A model generated the notes under the pieces. The model was not told the origin of the DNA. It did not search any database and saw only the letters and a program-made list of their open reading frames with translations. A DNA stretch of 64,000 nucleotides from JBCBRD01 sp039819785 (GTDB lineage Bacteria; Pseudomonadota; Alphaproteobacteria; Rhizobiales; Hyphomicrobiaceae): contig JBCBRH010000005.1 in NCBI GenBank assembly GCA_039819785.1, positions 62,001 to 126,000 on the forward strand. Reading direction: 5' to 3'. The translations under genes and the position numbers were made by a program. Below, piece after piece: positions 35,092 through 42,850 of this stretch. How positions within the stretch are numbered: the first letter of the stretch is position 1; every line of letters begins with the position of its first letter.

Positions 35092-37026
35092 ATGAGTGAA
35101 TTTTACGGCGTCCTTCCAGCCCTGCGCGAGGCGATGCTGGCGCGCGATTACTCCGATCTGACGCCTGTGCAAAAGGCGGTTCTGGCACCCGAGGCCGGCA
35201 CGGGAGATGCATTGGTCTCAGCCCAAACCGGGTCAGGCAAGACCGTGGCGTTTGGACTGTCCATTGCGCATACCTTGCTGGCAGGTGAAGACAAATTCGG
35301 CAAGCCCGGAGCCCCGCTTGCCTTAATCGTTGCGCCCACACGCGAACTGGCTCTGCAGATCAAGCGGGAGTTTCATTGGCTTTATGCTGGAACAAACGCG
35401 GTCATCGGCTCATGCGTCGGCGGGATGGATATCCGAACGGAAAGACGCCAGCTCGACCAGGGAACCCACATCGTCATCGGCACGCCCGGACGGTTGCGCG
35501 ATCACCTGCAGCGCAATTCTCTCACACCTGATGATATCCGTGCCGTCGTGCTCGATGAAGCCGATGAGATGCTGGATCTGGGGTTTAAGGAAGACCTTGA
35601 ATTCATACTCGCCGCCACGCCTGAAACCCGACGCACGCTTTTGTTCTCTGCGACGGTGCCGCGCGGGATCGCGAACCTGGCAAAAAACTACCAGCGTGAC
35701 GCGGTACGCATTTCGACGACGGAAGAAAAAAAGCAGCACAGCGACATCGAGTATCGCGCGTTGACCGTGGTCCCCGATGACCGAGAAAACGCGATCGTCA
35801 ACGTCCTGCGATATTACGAGGCGCAAAACGCTTTGATCTTTTGCGCCACCCGCGCAACCGTCAATCACATCACCGCGCGCTTCAAGAACCGTGGGTTTTC
35901 AGTGGTCGCCCTTTCTGGTGAGCTCGCTCAAAAGGACCGCACTTTGGCGCTCCAGGCCATGCGCGATGGCCGGGCCCGCGTCTGCGTCGCCACCGATGTG
36001 GCCGCCCGTGGGATTGATCTTCCGAACCTGGAATTGGTCATCCACGCCGACCTTCCAACCAATGCAGAGACGCTCCTCCACCGCAGTGGCCGGACAGGCC
36101 GAGCGGGGCGTAAAGGCGTGAGTACGCTGATCGTTCCACTCAATAAGCGCCGGAGCGCGCAACGGCTGTTGTCGGCCGCAAAGATTGACGCCACCTGGGA
36201 CCGGCCGCCGTCCGCTGAAGAGGTGACAGCGCGCGATGATGCGAGACTGTTGAAGCACGCGGCACTGGCATCGCCGCCGGATGACGAACAGGCCCATCTC
36301 GTCGCTCAGCTCTTGGAGCAATACAGCGCCGAGCAGGTCGCTCAGGCCTTCATCCGTGCCGTGCGGCAGGAACAGTCCGCACCTGAAGACCTGCAAGTCG
36401 TAGCCCCGTTAGACGCTCAACGTCGTGACCCAGGCAAACGTGAACGCCGGGAGCGTTTCAACACCAGTGTTTGGTTTCAGCTGTCCGTCGGCCGCAAGCA
36501 CAATGCAGACCCAGCTTGGCTCCTGCCGTTGCTGTGTAATGGCGGGCAGATCAAAAAAGCAGATATCGGCGCCATCCGAATTCAGCCTGGCCAGACGTTC
36601 GTGGAGATCGATGCATATAGCGTCGAGAGCTTCCTGGGCGGGATCGGGCCGAACAAGATGCTGGAAAACAGCATTTCAGTGAAGCAACTGGATGCGCCGC
36701 CAACGCTTGAAAAGAGTGACTTCAAGAAAAACACTGGCTTTCGAAACAAGCCGCGCCCGAACCATCGCGGCAGCAAGCCGAACAGCACCGATGAGACAAG
36801 GTCAGCCAAACAGACGAAACGCAAGAAGCCAAAGCCCGGTGGGGCTTATGATCCCCAACCCTCGAACCACAAGTCCTCGACGCCCCAGTCCTCGACGCCC
36901 CAGTCCTCGCCTCCTAAGTCGGGGCCGCACACCGCTGGGGAAGCCTCAAAACCTAAAAAGCCAAAGAAGCATAAGGCGAAGGCTGGGAGGCTCAACGCAC
37001 TGGTACCGGGTTCAACAAACCGGTAA
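35092..37026 (+). CDS. DEAD-box RNA helicase with DbpA-type RNA-binding domain
   Basis: A 644-residue helicase. Motifs in order: AQTGSGKT (motif I), APTRELA (Ia), VLDEADEMLDLGF (II), LLFSAT (III), CVATDVAARGID (V) and HRSGRTGRAGRKG (VI). Residues about 455-535 (RFNTSVWFQLSVGRKHNADPAWLLPLLC ... IQPGQTFVEI) form a DbpA-like RRM that in relatives binds 23S rRNA hairpin 92, so a role in large-subunit assembly or mRNA turnover is inferred. The last 100 residues are Lys/Ser/Pro-rich with a small repeat (SSTPQ). There is no N-terminal extension before the Q-motif (LTPVQKAVL). Confidence 0.9.
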   Translation: MSEFYGVLPALREAMLARDYSDLTPVQKAVLAPEAGTGDALVSAQTGSGKTVAFGLSIAHTLLAGEDKFGKPGAPLALIVAPTRELALQIKREFHWLYAGTNAVIGSCVGGMDIRTERRQLDQGTHIVIGTPGRLRDHLQRNSLTPDDIRAVVLDEADEMLDLGFKEDLEFILAATPETRRTLLFSATVPRGIANLAKNYQRDAVRISTTEEKKQHSDIEYRALTVVPDDRENAIVNVLRYYEAQNALIFCATRATVNHITARFKNRGFSVVALSGELAQKDRTLALQAMRDGRARVCVATDVAARGIDLPNLELVIHADLPTNAETLLHRSGRTGRAGRKGVSTLIVPLNKRRSAQRLLSAAKIDATWDRPPSAEEVTARDDARLLKHAALASPPDDEQAHLVAQLLEQYSAEQVAQAFIRAVRQEQSAPEDLQVVAPLDAQRRDPGKRERRERFNTSVWFQLSVGRKHNADPAWLLPLLCNGGQIKKADIGAIRIQPGQTFVEIDAYSVESFLGGIGPNKMLENSISVKQLDAPPTLEKSDFKKNTGFRNKPRPNHRGSKPNSTDETRSAKQTKRKKPKPGGAYDPQPSNHKSSTPQSSTPQSSPPKSGPHTAGEASKPKKPKKHKAKAGRLNALVPGSTNR

Positions 37027-37079
37027 GACCGCTGGCAGCTGAAACAACCAACGATCAACAAACCAGCGGAACAGATCAG

Positions 37080-37469
37080 ATGCCACTCTTGAGGTTCGAC
37101 GTTTATGAAGGCCGCACCGATGCGCAATTGAAAGCCCTGCTCGATGCCGTCCATCGCGCAATGCTGGCCGCATTCAATGTTCCCGAGCGTGACCGGTATC
37201 AGATCGTCCATGAGCACAAGCCAGCGCAGATGATCATGGAAGACACGGGCCTTGATATTCCGCGAACCAAAAACTTCGTCATGATCCAGGTGACAACAAC
37301 GCCTCGCACCATTGCGATGAAGAAGACATTCTATAGGCTGACGGTCGAGGAGTTGGAAAAAAGCTGCGGCATCGCGCCCAGCGACGTGATGATCAATCAC
37401 GTCACCTGCAACGCTGAAGACTGGTCGTTCGCCTATGGCCGCGCGCAGTTTCTAACTGGTGAACTCTAG
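37080..37469 (+). CDS. Tautomerase family protein (MIF/4-oxalocrotonate type)
   Basis: A 129-residue protein beginning Met-Pro, so the catalytic N-terminal proline would be exposed after methionine removal. VPERDRYQIVHEHKP and FVMIQVTTTPRTIAMKKTFYRLT fit the Tautomerase_2 group, and IAPSDVMINHVTCNAEDWSFAYGRAQ is a conserved end. Such enzymes act on keto-enol or dehalogenation substrates; the substrate here is unknown. It follows the helicase by about 50 bases and is followed by dispersed repeats. Confidence 0.85.
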   Translation: MPLLRFDVYEGRTDAQLKALLDAVHRAMLAAFNVPERDRYQIVHEHKPAQMIMEDTGLDIPRTKNFVMIQVTTTPRTIAMKKTFYRLTVEELEKSCGIAPSDVMINHVTCNAEDWSFAYGRAQFLTGEL

Positions 37470-37579
37470 AGCATGTTCAGGAAAAGTGTACGCGGTTTTC
37501 CGCCCGGAACATGCTCCAACTCAAGAGCCCAGAGCATGTTCAGGAAAAGTGTACGCGGTTTTCCGCCCGGAACATGCTC
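37469..37579. repeat. Two tandem copies of a dispersed 48-bp palindromic repeat
   Basis: Two identical units at 37469-37516 and 37532-37579 each begin GAGCATGTTC and end GAACATGCTC, with an internal near-palindrome (GGAAAAGTGTACGCGGTTTTCC). A third copy lies at 61062-61109. The design matches a palindrome family spread through Rhizobiales genomes (GAGCATGATC...GATCATGCTC type). On RNA it would form a long hairpin. Confidence 0.9.
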
Positions 37580-37594
37580 CAAATATAGAACTTA

Positions 37595-37632
37595 GAGCCT
37601 GCTTTAAAGGTCCACTTACAGGCGACAGGCTC
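37595..37632. repeat. Second palindromic element associated with the 48-bp repeat
   Basis: GAGCCTGCTTT ... GACAGGCTC spans 38 bases and lies 15 bases after the second 48-bp copy. A related 38-base element lies 15 bases after the copy near 61109, so the two palindromes appear to form one composite element. Confidence 0.8.
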
Positions 37633-37693
37633 TAGCTCGCGAGGGAGGGAGCGGCGAGCGGTAAGCCGCACCGACGACAAAAACGCACCAACA

Positions 37694-37738
37694 AAAAACG
37701 CCCCGGAATTTCAATGATGATCCCGAGGCGTTTTTTTT
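37694..37738. terminator. Bidirectional intrinsic terminator between convergent genes
   Basis: AACGCCCCGGAA/TTCAATGATGAT/CCCGAGGCGTT forms a GC stem with an A-run on the left (ACAAAAAACG) and eight T on the right, so it can end both the tautomerase transcript (+) and the RhlE-like helicase transcript (-). Confidence 0.8.
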
Positions 37739-37763
37739 GTGTTCAAATCACATGCGCGGAGCG

Positions 37764-39512
37764 TCAGACCAATTCGGGCTTGCGATTGCGCTGACCCGTT
37801 GTGCCGCTTCCAGCACGCGGACGTCTGCGGGGCGCATTGCCATTGGGATCGCCAGCGCGGTTACGGTCAGGTGAAGACGACTTTCCACCGCCACCCGTTG
37901 TTCGGCCACCTGCGTTACGGGGACGCTGTCCATCACCGTTGCGTTGCACCTTGCCTTCGCCACTGCGTGGACTGTGTCCCGAGGAGCGATCCAAGCGGCC
38001 GCCGCCGCGTGTTTCAACTGGACCAGCGTTCCGGTCAGGCGCTGCACGGTAGGGCTTGCGCGGCTGACCGTTCGACCCTCCACCGGCACGTCCACCAGCG
38101 CGACCCGCACCGCCCGCGCGCGCCCCATCGTCACCGGGCTTGCCGCGGTAGGGACGCTCACCTTGACGCGCAGCTTGACCTGCCTCGCCTCGGCTTGCAT
38201 TTGGCCCCCGGCTGCGCTGCGCACCGTCTGCATTCTGACCGTTTTGGCCGCCCCGGCTGTACTGGCTTCTCTGACCCTGACCCTGGCCCTGACCTTGGCC
38301 GTTCCGCTGGCCTTGGCGTCCGCCACGACCGCGCCGCTCGCGGTCGTCTTCACCAGGATCGACACCACCGCCATCGGCATTGGCGACATAGGCCACCTGC
38401 TCTGATGGGATGGTCTGGCGTGTCACCCGTTCGATATCGCGCAACAGGCCGCGTTCGCTCGGATCGCACAACGAAATGGCTTCGCCTGAAAGGCCGGCGC
38501 GCGCTGTACGGCCAATGCGGTGCACATAGGATTCAGGCACCTCCGGCAACTCGAAGTTCACAACGTGTGAGACTGCCGGAATGTCGATGCCGCGCGCTGC
38601 AATGTCCGTTGCAACGAGAACCTGCACCTTATCAGCGCGGAAGGCATCGAGTGCCTGCTGACGCTGGTTCTGGCTCTTGTTGCCATGGATCGCGCGAACT
38701 TTGAGGCCACCGGTGGTCAGGTGCTTGGCAACGCGGTCGGCACCGCGCTTTGTGCGGGTAAACACAAGTGTCCGCACCATGTTGTTGTCGTCGAGTAGCG
38801 TCTTGAGAACCGACACTTTTTGTTGGCGGCTGACATGCAGGACGCGTTGGGCAACGTTGTCGGCCGTTGCGGCAACTGCTGAGACCTGGACTTTGACGGG
38901 GTCCTTCAACAGCTCACCGGCAAGCACGGCAATTTCCTTTGGCATGGTCGCCGAGAAGAACAAACTCTGCCTGCGCCGTGACGTATGGCCTGCAATCGTG
39001 CGGATCGGCTTCAGAAAGCCAAGGTCCAGCATCTGGTCGGCTTCGTCGAGCACGAAAATCTCAGTGGATGAGAGGTCCGCGTAGCCTTCGCCCATATGAT
39101 CAAGCAAGCGGCCAGGTGTTGCGACGAGGACATCGATGCCGCGCGCCAAGGCGCGGATCTGAGGTTTGGCACCGACGCCACCGAAAATGGTCGTGACAAA
39201 CAGGTTCGTGTGGCGGCCATAGACTTTGAAGCTTTCGGCAATCTGAGTGGCCAATTCCCGGGTCGGCGACAGGATCAGTGCCCGGCAACCTTTATGCATC
39301 GGTTTTTTTGGATCGCTGATCAGGCGATCGATAATCGGTAGCGCGAAGGCTGCCGTTTTGCCCGTTCCGGTCTGCGCAATGCCAAGCAGGTCCTTGCGCT
39401 CAAGAATAGACGGGATGGCCTGAGCCTGGATCGGCGTCGGCGCAGTGTAGCCCTCGGTATCGAGCGCGCGTTGAATGCGTTCATGTAAGGCCAGTTTTGA
39501 AAATGTTGTCAC
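37764..39512 (-). CDS. DEAD-box RNA helicase, RhlE-like, with long Arg/Gly-rich tail
   Basis: A 582-residue helicase. Motifs in order: FSKLALHERIQRAL...YTAPTPIQAQAIP (Q-motif), AQTGTGKT (I), SPTRELA (Ia), VLDEADQMLDLGF (II), LFFSAT (III), LVATDIAARGID (V) and HRIGRTARAG (VI). The last 200 residues are a disordered Arg/Gly/Gln/Asn-rich tail (GQRNGQGQGQGQGQR, GGAGRAGGRAGGG) of the kind that drives RNA binding and condensation. I chose GTG 39512 because the protein then starts MTTFSKL as in relatives and an AGAGA site precedes it; the open frame runs 48 codons further. Such helicases often act in cold adaptation and mRNA decay. Confidence 0.9.
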   Translation of the reverse strand: MTTFSKLALHERIQRALDTEGYTAPTPIQAQAIPSILERKDLLGIAQTGTGKTAAFALPIIDRLISDPKKPMHKGCRALILSPTRELATQIAESFKVYGRHTNLFVTTIFGGVGAKPQIRALARGIDVLVATPGRLLDHMGEGYADLSSTEIFVLDEADQMLDLGFLKPIRTIAGHTSRRRQSLFFSATMPKEIAVLAGELLKDPVKVQVSAVAATADNVAQRVLHVSRQQKVSVLKTLLDDNNMVRTLVFTRTKRGADRVAKHLTTGGLKVRAIHGNKSQNQRQQALDAFRADKVQVLVATDIAARGIDIPAVSHVVNFELPEVPESYVHRIGRTARAGLSGEAISLCDPSERGLLRDIERVTRQTIPSEQVAYVANADGGGVDPGEDDRERRGRGGRQGQRNGQGQGQGQGQRSQYSRGGQNGQNADGAQRSRGPNASRGEAGQAARQGERPYRGKPGDDGARAGGAGRAGGRAGGGSNGQPRKPYRAAPDRNAGPVETRGGGRLDRSSGHSPRSGEGKVQRNGDGQRPRNAGGRTTGGGGKSSSPDRNRAGDPNGNAPRRRPRAGSGTTGQRNRKPELV

Positions 39513-39897
39513 TATGGATATGTCTCTTTGACCGGGCACGGCGCGGGACAGACAGCACGCTAAAGAGCTGCCAATCGCGCCATGGGCGGCGGTTGGGTTC
39601 GGGGAAGCGCCCCGCGTGGACTGGGCTGTCTGGTGTTTCAGATGTTTTGCGCTCAACAGTAGAGTGGTGAAAGAATTAGCTTGAGCTAATCGTTCAAAGG
39701 ACCACCCTTCACGCGGCTGGAGCGCAGAAAGTCACGAATCAACGTGCACATCAGCTGTATGTCATGCTGCAACGCACAAGTCAAAACAGATTTCACTTTA
39801 CAACGGTTGAACTTGCCCCAGGCCCATCGGATATCATGCGGTACCTCAGGGTCGCGCCGATTGAAGCGCGCCGGACACCAATACAGGACGACCTCAC
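39513..39897. other. Divergent intergenic region with a perfect inverted repeat
   Basis: A 385-base gap between the divergent helicase and exported-protein genes. A perfect 7-bp inverted repeat, ATTAGCT-TG-AGCTAAT, lies at 39675-39690, about 165 bases upstream of the helicase start. It could be an operator or part of the helicase leader; no other structure was recognised. Confidence 0.4.
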
Positions 39898-40461
39898 ATG
39901 CCCCAGCATCAGCAGTTCTTCAAAACGCCGCGAAGCCACGCTGGACTTGCTTCCGGCAAACGCTTTATGGATCTCAGCGGAGGAGTAGCGGGTCTCGCCG
40001 CTTATGCAGTCTTACTGATGGCTCTGATTTCGGCGCCTGCAGCCATGAGCCCACTGAGTGCACAGCAGCGCGGCTCTGGTCTCTTTGAGGCGCTGAAAGA
40101 GTTCGTTCAGCTCGACTACCTCGGCATGGGCACCGAAAATCACATCACGAGCCCGACGCTCTTTGCCGACCGCATCGATTACTACGGGAAATCCAGGATC
40201 GACCGGGACACAATGATGCGGAAGCGGTTGGCGTATTACGACAAATGGCCGGTCCGCAGCTACATGATGCTGCCCGACACGTTCCGCGTGGCCGAACGGG
40301 ATGCTGATACCGTCGATATTACATTCAACTATCGTTTCGAGGTGGCCAGCAACACACGCCGCGTCGGGGGTTTGGGCCGCACCAATCTTACGGTGCGCCT
40401 GGATGATGTGGGCGGATTTACGATCACGCGGGAGAGCGGCAAGGTGATCGAGCGGTTCTAA
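39898..40461 (+). CDS. Exported or membrane-anchored hypothetical protein, NTF2-like
   Basis: A 187-residue protein. A hydrophobic segment at about residues 28-50 (GVAGLAAYAVLLMALISAPAAM), followed by SAQQ, could be a signal peptide or anchor. The rest (FADRIDYYGKSRIDRDTMMRKRLAYYDKWPVRSYM ... VDITFNYRFEV ... GFTITRESGKVIERF) is a strand-rich domain with a pattern I associate with NTF2/SnoaL-like folds in rhizobial exported proteins; no catalytic role is claimed. The start may be ATG 39898 or ATG 39967, the latter giving a more compact signal peptide. It precedes trpA. Confidence 0.55.
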   Translation: MPQHQQFFKTPRSHAGLASGKRFMDLSGGVAGLAAYAVLLMALISAPAAMSPLSAQQRGSGLFEALKEFVQLDYLGMGTENHITSPTLFADRIDYYGKSRIDRDTMMRKRLAYYDKWPVRSYMMLPDTFRVAERDADTVDITFNYRFEVASNTRRVGGLGRTNLTVRLDDVGGFTITRESGKVIERF

Positions 40462-40722
40462 AGCCTGTCAGACTTAGGTTGGATCAGGTCTGTTGGTAGC
40501 CCTATGTGCGCGATCCGGCGAGAAAGTCTCGAAGGCGCGATAGGACCATAACGCGATAAGACCATAAGCTGTGGCCGGAACGTGCTGCAGCCCTGGGCTT
40601 GGCCAACATCCGGTGCTAAGACGACGCGTCTTGGCTGCCCTGCTTCACAGGTGCTTCCAGCCGCGCCGCTCACCGCGCACCCACCCCGTTTTCAACCAGC
40701 CAATGAAGTTCAACGCCATCTC

Positions 40723-41544
40723 ATGACGAAATCACGCATCGACACCTGCTTTGAAACCCTCAAGTCACAGGGGCGTCCAGCCCTCGTCACGTTTGTGACG
40801 GCGGGTGACCCTGATTTGGAAACCTCGGGTGCAATCCTCGCCGGTCTGCCCGGAGCAGGCGCCGACCTGATCGAACTGGGAATGCCATTTTCTGATCCGA
40901 TGGCCGATGGGCCTGCGATTCAGGCGGCTTCAATCCGGGCGCTGAAAGCTGGACAGAATATGCGCAAGACTCTGGCGATGGTCGCGGACTTCCGTAAGAC
41001 GGACCAGAAGACTCCGATCGTGCTGATGGGCTATTACAACCCGATTTTTGTTTACCCTGCTGCCGGTTTTCTGGACGATGCCAAAAAGGCCGGTGTCGAC
41101 GGGTTAATCGTTGTCGACGTACCGCCCGAGGCAGACGATGAGCTCTGCCTGCCGGCGATCGAACGGGGCTTGAACTTCATCCGCCTCGCCACGCCGACCA
41201 CGGATAATGAGCGGCTTCCAGCCGTCCTCGCGAATACATCGGGTTTCGTATATTATGTCTCAATTACCGGGATTACGGGGGCAGCGGCTCCGGTGGTCTC
41301 CGATGTCCACGCCCAGGTCCAACGCATCAAGGCAGCCACAGAACTGCCGGTTTGTGTCGGGTTTGGGGTCCGCACAGGCGAGCAGGCAAAGGCCATTTCG
41401 CGGGGTGCTGATGGTGTGGTTGTCGGCTCTGCGCTGGTTAACGCCATCGAACAAAGCCTAGATGACGCGGGCACGAGCACTTCTCAGACTGTGCCTGCTG
41501 TTCTAGATCTCGTAAAAGAACTCTCCGGCGCCCTGCGCAACTGA
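40723..41544 (+). CDS. trpA: Tryptophan synthase alpha chain
   Basis: A 273-residue TIM barrel that splits indole-3-glycerol phosphate into indole and glyceraldehyde-3-phosphate. The catalytic acids are Glu51 in IELGMPFSDP and Asp62 in MADGPAIQ. VPPEADDEL and GFGVRTGEQAK bind phosphate. The start at ATG 40723 gives the usual MTKSRID; the frame is open 47 codons upstream. accD follows after 36 bases and folC after that, the standard order, although trpB is missing immediately upstream. Confidence 0.97.
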   Translation: MTKSRIDTCFETLKSQGRPALVTFVTAGDPDLETSGAILAGLPGAGADLIELGMPFSDPMADGPAIQAASIRALKAGQNMRKTLAMVADFRKTDQKTPIVLMGYYNPIFVYPAAGFLDDAKKAGVDGLIVVDVPPEADDELCLPAIERGLNFIRLATPTTDNERLPAVLANTSGFVYYVSITGITGAAAPVVSDVHAQVQRIKAATELPVCVGFGVRTGEQAKAISRGADGVVVGSALVNAIEQSLDDAGTSTSQTVPAVLDLVKELSGALRN

Positions 41545-41580
41545 ATTGAAATGTGAGCAACCTCAGGAGCTTATTCCTCG

Positions 41581-42750
41581 GTGAACTGGATCAACAACCT
41601 GATGCGGCCAAAGATCCGCAGCTTCCTGACAACCAAGCGGGAAGTTCCGGACAACCTATGGCAAACCTGCCCGCTCACTGGCCAGATGGTCTTCCATAAG
41701 GACCTTGAGGCCAACCAGTTTGTGTTTCCAGGCTCCGAATACCACGAGCGAATGACGGCGGCCGCGCGGCTTGAGGCGCTTTTCGATGATGGCGTGTATG
41801 ACCGAGTTCCTGTCCCAGACGTTGCGATTGATCCGCTGAAGTTTCGCGACAGCCGCCGCTATACGGATCGGCTGAAAGACGCCAAGGCGAAGACCGAGCT
41901 GGATGACGCCGTCGTCGTTGGCGAAGGCAAACTTGATGGGCGGCATGTGGTCTCAGCCGTTCAGGACTTCAATTTCATGGCCGGATCGCTGGGCATGGCA
42001 GCTGGTGAAGCCTTGATCGCCGGTATGCTGCATGCTGCCCATCGGAAAGCACCGTTCATTTTGTTTGCCGCTTCCGGCGGCGCGCGTATGCAGGAAGGCA
42101 TCATGTCCTTGATGCAAATGCCGCGCGTGACCATTGCCGTGCAACGCCTTCGAGAAGCCGGACTTCCCTATCTGGTGGTCCTCACAAATCCAACGACGGG
42201 TGGCGTAACGGCGTCCTATGCCATGTTGGGCGATGTCCAAATCGCTGAACCCGGTGCGCTCATTTGCTTTGCGGGTCCGCGCGTTATTCAGCAGACCATT
42301 CGTGAAAGTCTGCCCGATGGCTTCCAACGGTCCGAATACCTCTTGGAACACGGCATGATCGACATGGTTGTGCACCGCCATCAGTTGCGCGAGACACTGT
42401 CGAAACTCGCCATGCATTTCATGTCGGCAAAAGAACACGCCGATGCCAAAGCCACGGATGCCATTGCCGCCAAATCGGCTCTGAACGGCAAACCGTCCAA
42501 GGCAGCCGCCGATCTGTCGAAGAACACGCCGGACATCGTGCCAGAGGGGAACGGGAAAACATCAAAAGCGTCAGCAACGAACGCGAAGCCGGGTGATCCC
42601 GCCACCAAACCGGACAAGAGGACAAAAGCAGCCGAGACCGCCGCGTCAAAGGCGGATAGGTTAAAAAGCAAGGATGAAGCCGTCGCCAAAGCCGATTCTC
42701 CATCAAAGGGTGATGGCAAAAACGGAAAAGCCAATGCGACGCGCCCATAA
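41581..42750 (+). CDS. accD: Acetyl-CoA carboxylase carboxyltransferase beta subunit
   Basis: A 389-residue protein starting at GTG 41581 behind a GGAG site. The carboxyltransferase core (FNFMAGSLGMAAGEALIAG, FAASGGARMQEGIMSLMQMP, VLTNPTTGGVTASYAMLGD) is intact. The N-terminal zinc ribbon of E. coli AccD is degenerate: the CxxC pairs read CPLT and FPGS, leaving one cysteine. The Rhizobiales AccD I recall likewise lacks the zinc cysteines. The last 105 residues are a Lys/Ala/Ser-rich low-complexity tail not part of the core family. AccD pairs with AccA for malonyl-CoA synthesis. Confidence 0.95.
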   Translation: MNWINNLMRPKIRSFLTTKREVPDNLWQTCPLTGQMVFHKDLEANQFVFPGSEYHERMTAAARLEALFDDGVYDRVPVPDVAIDPLKFRDSRRYTDRLKDAKAKTELDDAVVVGEGKLDGRHVVSAVQDFNFMAGSLGMAAGEALIAGMLHAAHRKAPFILFAASGGARMQEGIMSLMQMPRVTIAVQRLREAGLPYLVVLTNPTTGGVTASYAMLGDVQIAEPGALICFAGPRVIQQTIRESLPDGFQRSEYLLEHGMIDMVVHRHQLRETLSKLAMHFMSAKEHADAKATDAIAAKSALNGKPSKAAADLSKNTPDIVPEGNGKTSKASATNAKPGDPATKPDKRTKAAETAASKADRLKSKDEAVAKADSPSKGDGKNGKANATRP

Positions 42751-42850
42751 GACCGGACATTGCACCGTGAACTTTGGCGGGACCACATCATTGCCGATAC
42801 CAGAATTGCCTGTAGGGCAAAGCGCGAAGAGGCGGGGCGCGAAGTAAGAC

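Noticed and set aside
37739..38704. 321-residue plus-strand frame
   Set aside because: It is antisense to the Arg/Gly-rich tail of the RhlE-like helicase, and its His/Arg/Cys-rich translation is the mirror of that biased sequence.
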